From: Pseudonocardia abyssalis
GTDB lineage: Bacteria; Actinomycetota; Actinomycetes; Mycobacteriales; Pseudonocardiaceae
NCBI RefSeq assembly: GCF_019263705.2
Contig: NZ_JADQDK010000001.1
Location: forward strand, 5,518,001-5,582,000
Direction: 5' to 3'
DNA: 64,000 nucleotides
How positions within the stretch are numbered: the first letter of the stretch is position 1; the number at the start of each line of letters is the position of its first letter. This document shows, in pieces, positions 52,726-63,246 of the stretch. The translations under genes were made by a program, and so were the position numbers. The notes beneath the pieces were generated by a model, which had not been told where the DNA came from, did not search any database, and was given only the letters and a program-made list of their open reading frames with translations.

Positions 52726-53646
52726 ATGGCCAACGGCCCCAGCTTCAACTTCGCCCAGTTCGTCGTCCCCGTGAACAACAACGACCAGGACGCCTCGGGC
52801 GGCGCGGGCGGCGACAGCGGCGACGCCTCGAACCTCGGCCTCGCACTCGGCGACGGCGGTGCGGGCGGCGGCGCCACCGGAGGGGACGCCTCGCAGGACA
52901 TCGGCGACACCGGCACCGGTACGGGTGGCGGCGGCTTCGGCCTCGGTGAGGGCGGCGACGCGTTCCTGTCGCTGCTGGGCCTGGGCGGACCGGGTGTCGG
53001 TACCGGGGTCGGCGGCGCGGGCCTCGGTCTCGGTGCGGCGGGTAACGGCGCGGCGACGGGCGGCGCGGCCGGCGGCGGAGCGGGTGGTGCGGGCCCGGCC
53101 CTGGGCCAGGCGGCGGGCACCGGCGCGGGCGGCGCGGGCGGCAACGGCGGCGCGAACGTCAACGGCCAGGCCACGACGACCACCGCCGACCTGAGCTTCG
53201 ACAACGGCGCGTTCGGCGACAACGACGGCTTCGACAACGACGGCTACGTGGTCGACTCGTTCAACCAGGACAACGACGGCATCGACAACAGCCACGGCTA
53301 CATCGTCAACTCCAACGTGGCGAACGGCGACGGCAACTCGATCGGCAACGTCACGGAGAACATCTCCATCCGCGACTCCTACAACGTCGACGAGAGCGTC
53401 CGCACGGTCCTGGACAACGTCGGCAACGACTACTCCGACAACTCGACGACCGTGTCGGACTCGTTCAACGACCAGTCCCTCGACCTCGACCTGGACATCG
53501 ACGACATCGTGGTCGGCAACAACAACGACACCGGTGACGACAACTCGGTCAACGACTCGAACAACTTCGACCCCGACCTGCTCGACGTCGACCTGGAGAT
53601 CGGGGACATCCTCTCCGGCAACGGCATCGACGGCCTCGTCCCCTGA
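52726..53646 (+). CDS. Gly-rich protein with Asn/Asp-repeat C-terminus
   Basis: A 306-aa protein. An N-terminal segment NGPSFNFAQFVVPVNNNDQD is followed by about 125 residues of Gly/Ala-rich sequence (GGAGGAGPALGQAAG and similar). The C-terminal half is rich in Asn, Asp, Ser and Val, with the periodic units YVVDSFNQDNDGIDN, ISIRDSYNVDES, NSTTVSDSFNDQS, ending in DILSGNGIDGLVP. These units recur in the next gene. There is no obvious signal peptide. A beta-helical or fibre-like fold is plausible. GAGAGGA precedes the ATG. No family is recognised with confidence; such proteins are seen beside IniB genes. Confidence 0.8.
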   Translation: MANGPSFNFAQFVVPVNNNDQDASGGAGGDSGDASNLGLALGDGGAGGGATGGDASQDIGDTGTGTGGGGFGLGEGGDAFLSLLGLGGPGVGTGVGGAGLGLGAAGNGAATGGAAGGGAGGAGPALGQAAGTGAGGAGGNGGANVNGQATTTTADLSFDNGAFGDNDGFDNDGYVVDSFNQDNDGIDNSHGYIVNSNVANGDGNSIGNVTENISIRDSYNVDESVRTVLDNVGNDYSDNSTTVSDSFNDQSLDLDLDIDDIVVGNNNDTGDDNSVNDSNNFDPDLLDVDLEIGDILSGNGIDGLVP

Positions 53647-53658
53647 TCCAGCCACCCC

Positions 53659-53689
53659 GGTCCGGGTCCGCGAGCAGCGGGCCCGGACC
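53659..53689 (+). terminator. Hairpin between the two repeat-protein genes
   Basis: GGTCCGGGTCCGC (53659-53671) and GCGGGCCCGGACC (53677-53689) pair over 13 bp with one G-T pair and a 5-base loop. It lies 13 bases after the stop and 27 before the next start; an attenuator is possible. Confidence 0.65.
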
Positions 53690-53715
53690 GTCCCCACCTC
53701 CGGAGGTGAAACGCG

Positions 53716-54504
53716 ATGCTCTCCCTGTCCTCGTTGATCGACTTCCTGCTCGGCCTGCTGCGTGACGAGGACGCGCAGGCGGAGTTCGCGCGCGACCCGC
53801 AGGGGGTGCTGGCCCGCCACGACCTCGCCGGGATCACCGCCCAGGACGTCCGCGACGTGCAGCCCATGCTCGCCGACTGCGACGGCGTCTCCTACCGCGG
53901 CGACGGCGGCGGCAACGACGGCGGCGGCAACGGTGGCGGCGGCAACGGAGGCGGCGGCAACGGGGGCGGCGGCCACCGCGGGTACGCCCATGACGACGAC
54001 CCGGTCCGGGTCATCCACCACGTGACGCGCAGCCACAGCGCCGAGCGCGAGGTCGTCCGCGAGCAGCACCACGACGGCCCGTCGGTCACGACCAACATCG
54101 AGTACAAGCAGTACACGAGCGAGTTCCACTACACGGACAACAGCGTGTACGTGGAGGACGGCGGCACCTACGTCCGCGACTCGTTCAACCAGGACAACGA
54201 CGGCGTCGACAACAAGGGCGGCGTCATCGACGACAGCACCGTCGTCGTCGGTGACGAGAACACCGCGGGCAACACCACGGAGACGACGGTGGTGCAGGAC
54301 TCCTACAACGAGGAGGCCGGCGAGACCGTGGTGATCGTCGACTCGCTCAACGACGCGAGCGACGACTCGACGACGGTGACCGACAGCTTCGACGACTCGA
54401 GCACGACCGCGGTCGTGGACACCTATGCCGAGGGCGACTCCTACGCGGTGGTGCAGCAGGCCCCCGCCGACGCCGCGCCGGACCTGGTGCCCGACGGCGT
54501 GTGA
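53716..54504 (+). CDS. iniB: IniB-like protein with Asn/Asp-repeat C-terminus
   Basis: A 262-aa protein. Residues 1-60 (LSLSSLIDFLLGLLRDEDAQAEFARDPQGVLARHDLAGI in outline) match the IniB N-terminal domain of the isoniazid-inducible operon: a Leu-rich helix, then AxF-x-DPxGxLA. A short Gly/Asn stretch (GGGNGGGGNGGGG) and a His/Arg region follow. The C-terminal half has the units DSFNQDNDGVDN, VVQDSYNEEAG, STTVTDSFDDSS shared with the preceding gene. The role of IniB is unknown. GGAGGTG precedes ATG 53716. The dynamin genes follow after a hairpin. Confidence 0.8.
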   Translation: MLSLSSLIDFLLGLLRDEDAQAEFARDPQGVLARHDLAGITAQDVRDVQPMLADCDGVSYRGDGGGNDGGGNGGGGNGGGGNGGGGHRGYAHDDDPVRVIHHVTRSHSAEREVVREQHHDGPSVTTNIEYKQYTSEFHYTDNSVYVEDGGTYVRDSFNQDNDGVDNKGGVIDDSTVVVGDENTAGNTTETTVVQDSYNEEAGETVVIVDSLNDASDDSTTVTDSFDDSSTTAVVDTYAEGDSYAVVQQAPADAAPDLVPDGV

Positions 54505-54516
54505 CCCGTCCGACAC

Positions 54517-54544
54517 GCGCCCTCCCCCGTCCGGGGGAGGGCGC
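54517..54544 (+). terminator. Hairpin between iniB-like and iniA-like genes
   Basis: GCGCCCTCCCCCG (54517-54529) and CGGGGGAGGGCGC (54532-54544) form a perfect 13-bp stem with a 2-base loop. It should either end transcription or lower expression of the GTPases relative to the repeat proteins. Confidence 0.7.
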
Positions 54545-54592
54545 CGCCGTACGCCCGTGCGGTGTCCCAGACTGAGCCGCGTGGAGGATCCC

Positions 54593-56479
54593 GTGGAGCG
54601 TCCCCTGACGGTCAAGGCCGTCGACCTCGCGCTGGCGACGATCGCCCCGTACAACCGGCCCGACCTGGAGTCGCGGCTGCAGCAGGCCCGCGCCCGCCTG
54701 CTCGACGACCGCGTGCGCGTCCTCGTCGTCGGGGAGTTCAAGCAGGGCAAGAGCCTGCTGGTCAACGCGCTGCTCAGTGCCCCGGTCTGCCCCGTCTTCG
54801 ACGACGTCGCGACGGCCGTGTCGACCGCGGTGTCCTACGCCGACGAGCCGGTGCTCACGCTCGTCCACACCCGGGCCGACGGGCCCGACGGCCTGCCGAC
54901 GCAGGTCCGCACGCACCGCGCCGACATCCCGCTGCAGGACCTCTCCGACGTCGTCGCCGGGTACGTCACCGAGGCCCGCAACCCCCAGAACGCGCAGGGT
55001 CTCGCCGCCGTCGAGATCGGCATCCCGCGCACGATCCTGCAGGCCGGGCTGGAGGTCGTCGACACCCCCGGGGTCGGCGGGCTCACCTCGATCCACGGCG
55101 CCGCGACGATGGCCGCGCTGCCCTCGGCCGACGCCGTGCTGCTCGTCTCCGACGCCTCGCAGGAGTACACCGCACCCGAGCTGGAGTTCCTGCGTCAGGC
55201 CATCCGGCTGTGCCCCAACGTCGCGTGCGTGCTCACCAAGACCGACATGTACCCGGAGTGGCGGCGCATCGCCGAGCTCGACCGTCGCCACCTGCGCGAC
55301 GCCGGGATCGAGGCCGAGCTGATCGCCGTGTCGTCGACGGTGCGCTGGCAGGCCGTCGTCACCGCCGACGCCGCGCTCAACGCCGAGTCCGGCTTCCCCG
55401 CGCTGGAGACCTACCTCGCGCGGAAGGTGCTGGGGCAGGCCGACCTGCTGGCGCGTCGCTCCACCGTGCACGACGTCGTGGCGGTCACCGACCAGCTGCG
55501 CGACGGGCTGCGCGCCGAGGAGTCCTCGCACCGCGACCCGAACGGCGTGCAGGACCTCATCCGTTCGCTGCGCGGCGCCCAGGAGCGGGCGGCGGCGCTC
55601 AAGGAGCGCTCGGCGCGCTGGCAGCACACTCTGGGCGACGGCGTCGCCGACCTCAACGCCGACATCGACCACGACCTCCGCGACCGGATGCGGGAGATCA
55701 CCCGCCTCGCGGAGGAGGAGATCGACGACGGCGGTGACCCGACGAAGAACTGGGACCAGCTCTCGGCGTGGATCCAGCAGCAGGTCGCGGCGGCGGCGTC
55801 GACGAACTTCCTGTGGGCGACGCAGCGGGCGCGGTTCCTGGCCGGCCAGGTCGCGTCGCACTTCGCCGAGGACCGGGAGGCGGTGCTGCCCGCGCTGCGC
55901 ACCGAGGCGTCGGCGGCGGTCGGGGCGGCGCGGGAGATGCGCGTGCGCGACGGCGAGCCGTGGAACCTGGGCCAGCAGGCGCTCGCCGGGCTGCGCGGCG
56001 GCTACATCGGCGTGCTGATGTTCGGCCTGCTCGGCACGCTCGTCGGCCTGACGCTGATCAACCCGTTCTCCCTCGGTGCGGGGCTGCTGCTCGGCGGCAA
56101 GACGATCAGCGACGAGCGCCGCCGGATCGTCAGCCGTCGCCAGGGGGAGGCGAAGGGCGCGGTGCGCCGCTACGTCGACGACGTCACCTTCCAGGTCGGC
56201 AAGGACTCCCGCGACATGCTCCGCGACGTCCAGCGCGACCTGCGCGACCACTTCGGTGAGCTCGCCGAGCAGCTCAACACCTCGCTCAAGGACTCGCTGT
56301 CCACCGCGGAACGCTCGGTGAAGACGACCGAGGGCGAGCGGGCGCGGCGGCTCGCGCAGATCCCGGAGCAGATCGCGGCGCTGGAGAAGCTGCAGGCGCG
56401 GGTGCGCACGCTGGTGCCCGCGACGGGTGCCCAGCCGGGCCGGATCGCCGTCGAACCGGTGCCCGTGCCGACCCCGTGA
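54593..56479 (+). CDS. iniA: Dynamin-like GTPase, IniA-like
   Basis: A 628-aa dynamin-family protein, close to the 640 aa of IniA as I recall it. The P-loop is GEFKQGKSLLVNALL (about residues 45-58), switch II DTPGVGGLTS (about 157) and the G4 motif TKTD. Helical regions follow. A hydrophobic hairpin (YIGVLMFGLLGTLVGLTLINP...GAGLLLGG, about 470-500) may enter the membrane. The C-terminal coiled helices end with KLQARVRTLVP. Bacterial dynamins remodel or repair membranes. GTG 54593 is chosen because GGAGG lies 5 bases before it; GTG 54581 lacks this. It overlaps the next GTPase by GTGA. Confidence 0.88.
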   Translation: MERPLTVKAVDLALATIAPYNRPDLESRLQQARARLLDDRVRVLVVGEFKQGKSLLVNALLSAPVCPVFDDVATAVSTAVSYADEPVLTLVHTRADGPDGLPTQVRTHRADIPLQDLSDVVAGYVTEARNPQNAQGLAAVEIGIPRTILQAGLEVVDTPGVGGLTSIHGAATMAALPSADAVLLVSDASQEYTAPELEFLRQAIRLCPNVACVLTKTDMYPEWRRIAELDRRHLRDAGIEAELIAVSSTVRWQAVVTADAALNAESGFPALETYLARKVLGQADLLARRSTVHDVVAVTDQLRDGLRAEESSHRDPNGVQDLIRSLRGAQERAAALKERSARWQHTLGDGVADLNADIDHDLRDRMREITRLAEEEIDDGGDPTKNWDQLSAWIQQQVAAAASTNFLWATQRARFLAGQVASHFAEDREAVLPALRTEASAAVGAAREMRVRDGEPWNLGQQALAGLRGGYIGVLMFGLLGTLVGLTLINPFSLGAGLLLGGKTISDERRRIVSRRQGEAKGAVRRYVDDVTFQVGKDSRDMLRDVQRDLRDHFGELAEQLNTSLKDSLSTAERSVKTTEGERARRLAQIPEQIAALEKLQARVRTLVPATGAQPGRIAVEPVPVPTP

Positions 56480-57954
56480 CCCGTTCCCTCACCGACGCCG
56501 CCCGCGACCTCCTCCTCGACGCCGCCCGCGTCTACCGCGACGACCCGGGCGCCGCGGGCTGGCTCACCCACCAGGTCGACCGGCTGGAGGAGCCGCTGCG
56601 CCTCGCCGTCGCGGGGAAGGTCAAGGCGGGCAAGTCGACGCTGCTCAACGCGCTCGTCGGGGAGCGGCTCGCACCCGTCGACGCGGGGGAGTGTACGAAG
56701 GTCGTCACCTGGTTCCGGGACGCGCCGACGTCCGCGGTGACGATGGTCGGCACCGACGGGTCGCTGCACGAGCTGCCCGTCGACCGTCGCGACGGTGCGT
56801 TGCTGATCGACCTGCAGGGGAGGTCGGCGGACGACGTCGAGATGCTCGTCGTCGACTGGCCGTCGCAGAGCCTGCGGGTGGCGACGCTGATCGACACGCC
56901 GGGGCTCGCGTCGCTCTCGCACGAGGTGGGGCGCCGGACGCTGCGCTTCCTGCACCCCGACGACGAGCGCCCGACCGACGCCGACGCCGTCGTCTACCTC
57001 ATGCGCCACCTGCACGCCGGCGACGCGGAGTTCCTGGAGGCGTTCCGCGGGCGGGGCGTCGCGCAGACGGCGTCGGTGAACTCGCTGGCGGTGATCTCCC
57101 GCGCCGACGAGATCGGCGGCGGGCGCGTCGACGCGATGGTCTCGGCGCGCGCGATCGCCCGGCGCTACCGCTCCGATCCGGCGCTGCGCGGGCTGGCGCA
57201 GAACATCGTCGCGGTGGCGGGGCTGGTGGGGGAGACCGCGCGGACGCTGCGCCAGACCGAGTTCACGGTGCTGGCGTCGCTGGCGCGGCAGCCGAAGGAG
57301 GCGGTCGAGGCGTCGCTGCTCACCGTCGACCGGTTCGTCGCGGCGGACTCGCCGATCGCCCGCGCGGTGCCGGAGCTGACGGCGGCCCAGCGGGCCGGGC
57401 TGCTGCGGCGGTTCGGGGTGTTCGGGCTGCGGCTGTCGACCATGCTGATCCGCCAGGGCGTCGCGACGCCGGCCGCGCTGGCCGCCGACCTGGTGCAACG
57501 CAGCGGCCTCGGCGAGCTGCAGGCCGCGCTGGAGAGCCAGTTCGTCGAGCGCCGCACGGTGCTCAAGGCGCGCTCGGCCCTGCTCGCCGTGCACCAGGTC
57601 GTGCAGGACGACCCGGTGCCCGGCTCGCGCGAGCTGTCGGCGGAGCTGGAGCGGATCCTCACCGGCGCGCACGAGTTCACCGAGCTGCGGCTGCTCGGGG
57701 AGCTGCGGTTCGGCTCGGTGGTGCTGCCGCGCGCGATCGCGGCCGAGGGGGCCGCGCTGCTCGGGGGGACCGGCGCCGGCCCGGCCGCGCGCCTGGGCCT
57801 GCCCGCCGACGCCGGGCCCGACGACCTGCGTGCCGCCGCCCTCGACGCGCTGGCCCGCTGGCAGGAGCACGCGGAGAACCCGATGCTCGACCGCTCCGTC
57901 ACCGCGGCGTGCCGCACGGTGGTGCGGACCTGTGAGGGCCTGGTCACCACCTAG
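56476..57954 (+). CDS. iniC: Dynamin-like GTPase, IniC-like
   Basis: A 492-aa GTPase; IniC is 493 aa. The P-loop GKVKAGKSTLLNALVGE lies at residues about 46-62 and switch II DTPGLASLS at about 139. G4 reads NSLAVISRADEIGGG, with RADE in place of TKAD. It lacks the membrane hairpin of the preceding protein. Helical tail to the C-terminus, ending in CRTVVRTCEGL. Start GTG 56476 overlaps the iniA-like stop, so the two GTPases are likely to be made in fixed ratio and may form a heteromer. Confidence 0.88.
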   Translation: MTRSLTDAARDLLLDAARVYRDDPGAAGWLTHQVDRLEEPLRLAVAGKVKAGKSTLLNALVGERLAPVDAGECTKVVTWFRDAPTSAVTMVGTDGSLHELPVDRRDGALLIDLQGRSADDVEMLVVDWPSQSLRVATLIDTPGLASLSHEVGRRTLRFLHPDDERPTDADAVVYLMRHLHAGDAEFLEAFRGRGVAQTASVNSLAVISRADEIGGGRVDAMVSARAIARRYRSDPALRGLAQNIVAVAGLVGETARTLRQTEFTVLASLARQPKEAVEASLLTVDRFVAADSPIARAVPELTAAQRAGLLRRFGVFGLRLSTMLIRQGVATPAALAADLVQRSGLGELQAALESQFVERRTVLKARSALLAVHQVVQDDPVPGSRELSAELERILTGAHEFTELRLLGELRFGSVVLPRAIAAEGAALLGGTGAGPAARLGLPADAGPDDLRAAALDALARWQEHAENPMLDRSVTAACRTVVRTCEGLVTT

Positions 57955-57955
57955 C

Positions 57956-58041
57956 GCGAGTTTGCCGTCGAGGAGCGGTGTCTTGGCCACCCACGCACGG
58001 ACGGGATCGGCCAACGCGCCGCACGGGATCGGCAAACTCGC
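57956..58041. terminator. Inverted repeats between convergent iniC-like and iniR-like genes
   Basis: GCGAGTTTGCCG (57956-57967) and CGGCAAACTCGC (58030-58041) are perfect 12-bp complements with a 62-base loop. TTGGCC and GGCCAA inside pair too. The word CGGGATCGGC occurs twice (about 58003 and 58025). It spans the gap between two convergent stops and could terminate both. Confidence 0.5.
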
Positions 58042-58045
58042 CGGG

Positions 58046-60565
58046 TCAGGGGGTGGGGTCGAGGGTGGACTGCAGGAGGGCGAACAGCTCGCCGCGGGTC
58101 GCCACGCCGAGCCGCTGGCGCATCCGGGCGACGTAGTGCTCCACGGTCTTCGCCGAGATGTAGAGCCGTTCCCCGATCTGCTTGTGGGTCCGACCGGCAA
58201 GGATGAGCCGCCCGATCTCCTTCTCGCGCTCGGTCAGGGTGCCGGTGTCGGCCTTCTCGACCGGGGCCCCCTCCTCCGGGGGAGCCGCGGCGGCGGCCGG
58301 GTCGAGGGAGCGCGCGACGGCGTGCAGGCCCTGCGCCGCGCGGCGGTCTCCCGTGCTCCCCGCGGCCCGGCCGGTGAGCTGCGCGGCCTCCCAGCCCAGA
58401 CCGACCCCGGCCATCCGACGTCCGGTCGCCACGACGTCGTCGACGTCCGGGGTGCCGGTGAGCACGGTGGTCCAGCACCGGCCCGCGGCGGCGAGGACGG
58501 CGGCGTACGGCGAGGCGTCGGCCGTGGCGTCGAGGGCGGTGGCGTGCCGGGCGACGTCGGCGGGATCCTCCGCGGCGACGGCGGCCTGCAACCGGCCCCA
58601 GGCCAGCGGCGCGGCCCACAGACCGGGGTGGCCCAGGCTGCGGAGGACGTCCTCGACGTCCTCGACGGCCCCGTCGAGCCAGCAGCCCTCGCCGAGCCGG
58701 GTGGCCGCGACGGAGAGCTCACCGAGCAGCGGGATGAGCGTGAGGTCGGCGGGCTGGCGGACCAGGGCGTCGCGGGCGCGGGCCCACGCCCCGGCGAGTG
58801 CACCGGCGTCGTCGCGGCGCCGGGCGAGCGCGACCTCGAGCGTCGCGGCGAGCAGCGCATCCCGCGGTTCCGGCGGGGAGTCCTGGCGCGAGATCCGCTC
58901 GACGAGGCCCGTCGGCGGCCCGATCGTGCCCCGCGACATCAGCACCCACGCCAGCAGCAGCCGGTGCCGCAGCACCGCGACCCGCCCGCCGTGGCGGCCC
59001 TCGATGGCGCGGCGCAGCGTCGACTCGGCGACCCCGGGCTGCCCGGACAGGCCCGCGACCACGGCGGTGAGCGCGGCCGGGGTGTCGGGCAGCAGCGTGG
59101 AGGCGGCCACGGGTTCGAGCATCGACGCGGCCTGCGCCAGCCGGGACAGTGCAGCGGCGGACCCGGTGGCCGTGCCGACCATCCCCTGCCCGAGCATCCG
59201 GGCCGCACCCTCCAGCAGCGTGCCCGAACCAGAGGTGGCGTGGGCGGCGGCGAGGGCGGCGCGGGCCCCGTCGAGGTCCCCGGTGACGACGAGCGTGGGC
59301 ACTGCGAGTACGGCCCGGCCCGGTTCCAGCGTGCCCAGCAGCTCGGCGCTGCGTCCGGGCAGACCGCGGTGGGCGAGCGCGGTGGCCGCGGCGACCACGG
59401 CGTCGGCCCGGTCCGGCCCGTCGAGCGCCTCGTCCGCGACCTGCAACGCCGGCCCGATCTCCCCGGCCAGTGCGAGCGCGTGGGCACGGCGGCCCGCGAC
59501 GGCGAGCCGTGGGTGCCCGGCGTCGACGGCGGCGGCGAGCAGCTCGGCGGCGAGCGCGGGCGACTCGGCCAGCGCCTCCTCCGCCGCGCTGCACAGGACG
59601 GCGGCGATATGCGTGCCGCTCGCCCCGGTGCCGAGCAGGCGACGGCCCGCGGCGAGCACGGACCCGCCCCGGTCCAGCTCGATGGTGGCCAGCCGCCGGT
59701 GCAGGTCGCGGGTGCGCAGCACCGGCGTCAGCTTGACGAACAGGGCGCCGATCAGCGGGATCAGCTCGCCGCTCTCGGTGAGCAGCCCGGTCGCGCGCGC
59801 GGCCTCGACCGCAGCCTCCAGCTCCGCGCCGGGGGCGAGCAGCTGCGCGAGGACGTCGCCGTCGAGGGGTGCCCCGTGCGCGAGGACCGTGAGCAGGTCC
59901 TGCACCGGTGCGGGCAACGCGTCGACGCGGTGGCGCAGCCGCTCGGCGAGTGCCGTCGAGACGGTGATCCGCTCCGGCGCGGCGAACCGCTCGGGACGTG
60001 CGAGGTCGACGCGGCCGCCGTCGACCAGGCCCTGCGTGACGAGGTCGACGAGTGCGGGCAGCCCACCGGACTGCCGGTGCACCAGATCGACCATCGGCCC
60101 GGGCGCCTCGCCGCCCAGCCGCGTGGCGAGGCGGTCGGCGACCGCGGCCCGGTCTAGGTGCCCGACGATCGCGACCATCCGCCGCGCCCCGACGCCCGCG
60201 CTGAGCTCCGCGAGCCCGTCGGGCCGCGGCCACGGCCGGTGCGCGAGCACGATCCGGGCGCCGTCGGTGCGGGCGAATGCGCGCAGGGCGTCGAGCCGGT
60301 CGGGCGGAAGCCGGTGGGCGTCGTCGACGAGGACGGCGGTCGACGGGGCCAGCGGCGACGCGCCGTCGTAGCGCACCACCGGCACCCCGGAATCGGTGTA
60401 GAGGTCGGCGAGGACGTCGAGCAGCATGGACTTGCCGGTGCCGCCCGGCCCGAGCACGGTGGCCACGACGGCGTCGTGCGGCCGGTCGCCGACCCAGCGG
60501 GCCAGCGTGGCGCCACCGGGCGGCAGGCTCGTCGCCACTGCGCCGGTCGCCGTTGCGGTCGCCAT
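58046..60565 (-). CDS. iniR: LuxR-type regulator with AAA/STAND ATPase (IniR-like)
   Basis: An 839-aa regulator; the mycobacterial counterpart I recall, Rv0339c (IniR), is 832 aa. The P-loop [13 protein letters not shown] lies at about residues 38-50, Walker B in [14 protein letters not shown] long helical Ala/Leu-rich repeat region follows, and a GerE/LuxR helix-turn-helix ends the protein ([39 protein letters not shown], about residues 775-815). Such proteins act as ligand-switched activators. It is convergent with the GTPase genes. The mRNA leader has TTAATG 30 bases before the start, a possible -10. Confidence 0.87.
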   Translation of the reverse strand: MATATATGAVATSLPPGGATLARWVGDRPHDAVVATVLGPGGTGKSMLLDVLADLYTDSGVPVVRYDGASPLAPSTAVLVDDAHRLPPDRLDALRAFARTDGARIVLAHRPWPRPDGLAELSAGVGARRMVAIVGHLDRAAVADRLATRLGGEAPGPMVDLVHRQSGGLPALVDLVTQGLVDGGRVDLARPERFAAPERITVSTALAERLRHRVDALPAPVQDLLTVLAHGAPLDGDVLAQLLAPGAELEAAVEAARATGLLTESGELIPLIGALFVKLTPVLRTRDLHRRLATIELDRGGSVLAAGRRLLGTGASGTHIAAVLCSAAEEALAESPALAAELLAAAVDAGHPRLAVAGRRAHALALAGEIGPALQVADEALDGPDRADAVVAAATALAHRGLPGRSAELLGTLEPGRAVLAVPTLVVTGDLDGARAALAAAHATSGSGTLLEGAARMLGQGMVGTATGSAAALSRLAQAASMLEPVAASTLLPDTPAALTAVVAGLSGQPGVAESTLRRAIEGRHGGRVAVLRHRLLLAWVLMSRGTIGPPTGLVERISRQDSPPEPRDALLAATLEVALARRRDDAGALAGAWARARDALVRQPADLTLIPLLGELSVAATRLGEGCWLDGAVEDVEDVLRSLGHPGLWAAPLAWGRLQAAVAAEDPADVARHATALDATADASPYAAVLAAAGRCWTTVLTGTPDVDDVVATGRRMAGVGLGWEAAQLTGRAAGSTGDRRAAQGLHAVARSLDPAAAAAPPEEGAPVEKADTGTLTEREKEIGRLILAGRTHKQIGERLYISAKTVEHYVARMRQRLGVATRGELFALLQSTLDPTP

Positions 60566-60685
60566 ACCCCGATCGTCGGCGATCCGGAGGGACCCATTAA
60601 CGCGACGGGCCGGACCGGCCCGGATCGAGTGCCGGGCCCGGCACGGGGTGTCACATCCGCTGACCCGTCGACCCCGAACGGCCCA
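60566..60685. promoter_or_regulatory. Gap between the ABC-F gene and the regulator gene with a 16-bp palindrome
   Basis: GTGCCGGGCCCGGCAC (60629-60644) is a perfect palindrome, lying upstream of the regulator start (60565) and after the ABC-F stop (60686), both on the minus strand. It could be an operator for the regulator or a terminator for the ABC-F gene. Confidence 0.4.
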
Positions 60686-62323
<1,638 letters not shown>

Positions 62324-62336
62324 GACGGGGCGAACG

Positions 62337-63012
62337 CTACCGGGACGTCGGTCGCCACCCGCCGGGGCCCGCGGAGGGATCGGCCGAACCCTCCGGCACG
62401 GGCGCGCCCTGCTCCGGCGCGGGTGCGGGTTCGACCGGCGCGGGATCGGCCGGTACCGGTTCCGTCGGCGCGACCGGCGCGGTTCGACGGGTGCGGGTGC
62501 GGGCTCGGCCGGGGTCGGCGCGGGTGCCGCGACCGGCACCGGATCGGCGGGCGGAGCGGGGAGGGGGCGTCCGGAGTGCCCTCCGGCGTCGCGACCGGGA
62601 CGGGGACCGTGCAGGAGATGACGGTGTCGGCCGGGTCGGCGTCGCAGGTGCCGCCGTCGGCCTGGCCGCCGCCCACGAGGCGGTCGCCCGCCGCGGAGCC
62701 GGTGACGACGTCGTCGCCGCCCGTGCCCTGCACCAGGAACGGGCCCGGTGCGCCCGGCCGGTCCTCGGCCGCGACGAACCGCGGCCGGTCGGCCGTCAGG
62801 ACGACGGTCTCGGCGTACGACCCGGTGCACTCGGCGGGGGCAGGCGCGGCGACCGCGGCCGTGCGCGCGGCGGCCGGGGCGGCCACCGTCAGCGATCGCG
62901 GTCCGATGACCCCGGTCGTCGTGATCGAGACCGTGCCGGACACCGGCCTGGTCGCGCCCGCCGACGTCCGCGGTGTCGGGTGGTACTCGGTGCCGTGGGG
63001 CGGGAGCGTCAT
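62337..63012 (-). pseudogene. Frameshifted gene for a secreted-type calcium-binding-like protein
   Basis: From an ATG at 63012 the frame reads through [48 protein letters not shown] (an RTX-like Asp/Gly unit) and [15 protein letters not shown]. After [13 protein letters not shown] the likely coding frame changes: [24 protein letters not shown] is in a second frame and [22 protein letters not shown] in a third, ending at a TAG at 62337-62339. Two indels in the Pro-rich tail therefore break the gene, or the original frame runs into the ABC-F start. A signal peptide is not seen. Sequencing error in GC homopolymers is possible. Confidence 0.55.
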
Positions 63013-63246
63013 GGAGGGTGCGGGGCTGCTGCTGCCCCGGCGGCCGGAACGGGTCTCCCCGGGGCGTCCCCGGCGGTGCGGCGCGCCAGGGCGGTCACCG
63101 CGCAGACCCCCGCGTCACCACGCAGACCCCCGCGTCACCGCGCAGACCGCCGGCGCCCTGCGCGGTGACCGCGGGTCTGCGCGGTCGTCGCACCGCTGCC
63201 CGATGTCGGGTAGATCGCGGTCCCCGGTCGGGCCACGATAAGCGGC
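63013..63246. repeat. Gap with 20-bp direct repeats and an inverted copy
   Basis: Three direct copies of GTCACCGCGCAGACCCCCGC (one with A for G) begin at 63094, 63114 and 63134; the third diverges near its end. An inverted version follows from about 63159 (CTGCGCGGTGACCGCGGGTC). The block can fold into alternative hairpins between any direct copy and the inverted one. No gene is supported here. The deacetylase gene starts at its right edge. Confidence 0.7.

Noticed and set aside
52426..54765. A 779-residue minus-strand Val/Arg/Asp-rich open frame over the repeat-protein genes
   Set aside because: Antisense of the Asn/Asp repeats; no start signal, and the plus frames have ribosome-binding sites and hairpins between them.
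63094..63187. Direct repeats taken as a CRISPR array
   Set aside because: Contiguous 20-bp units with no unique spacers and one inverted copy; no cas genes.
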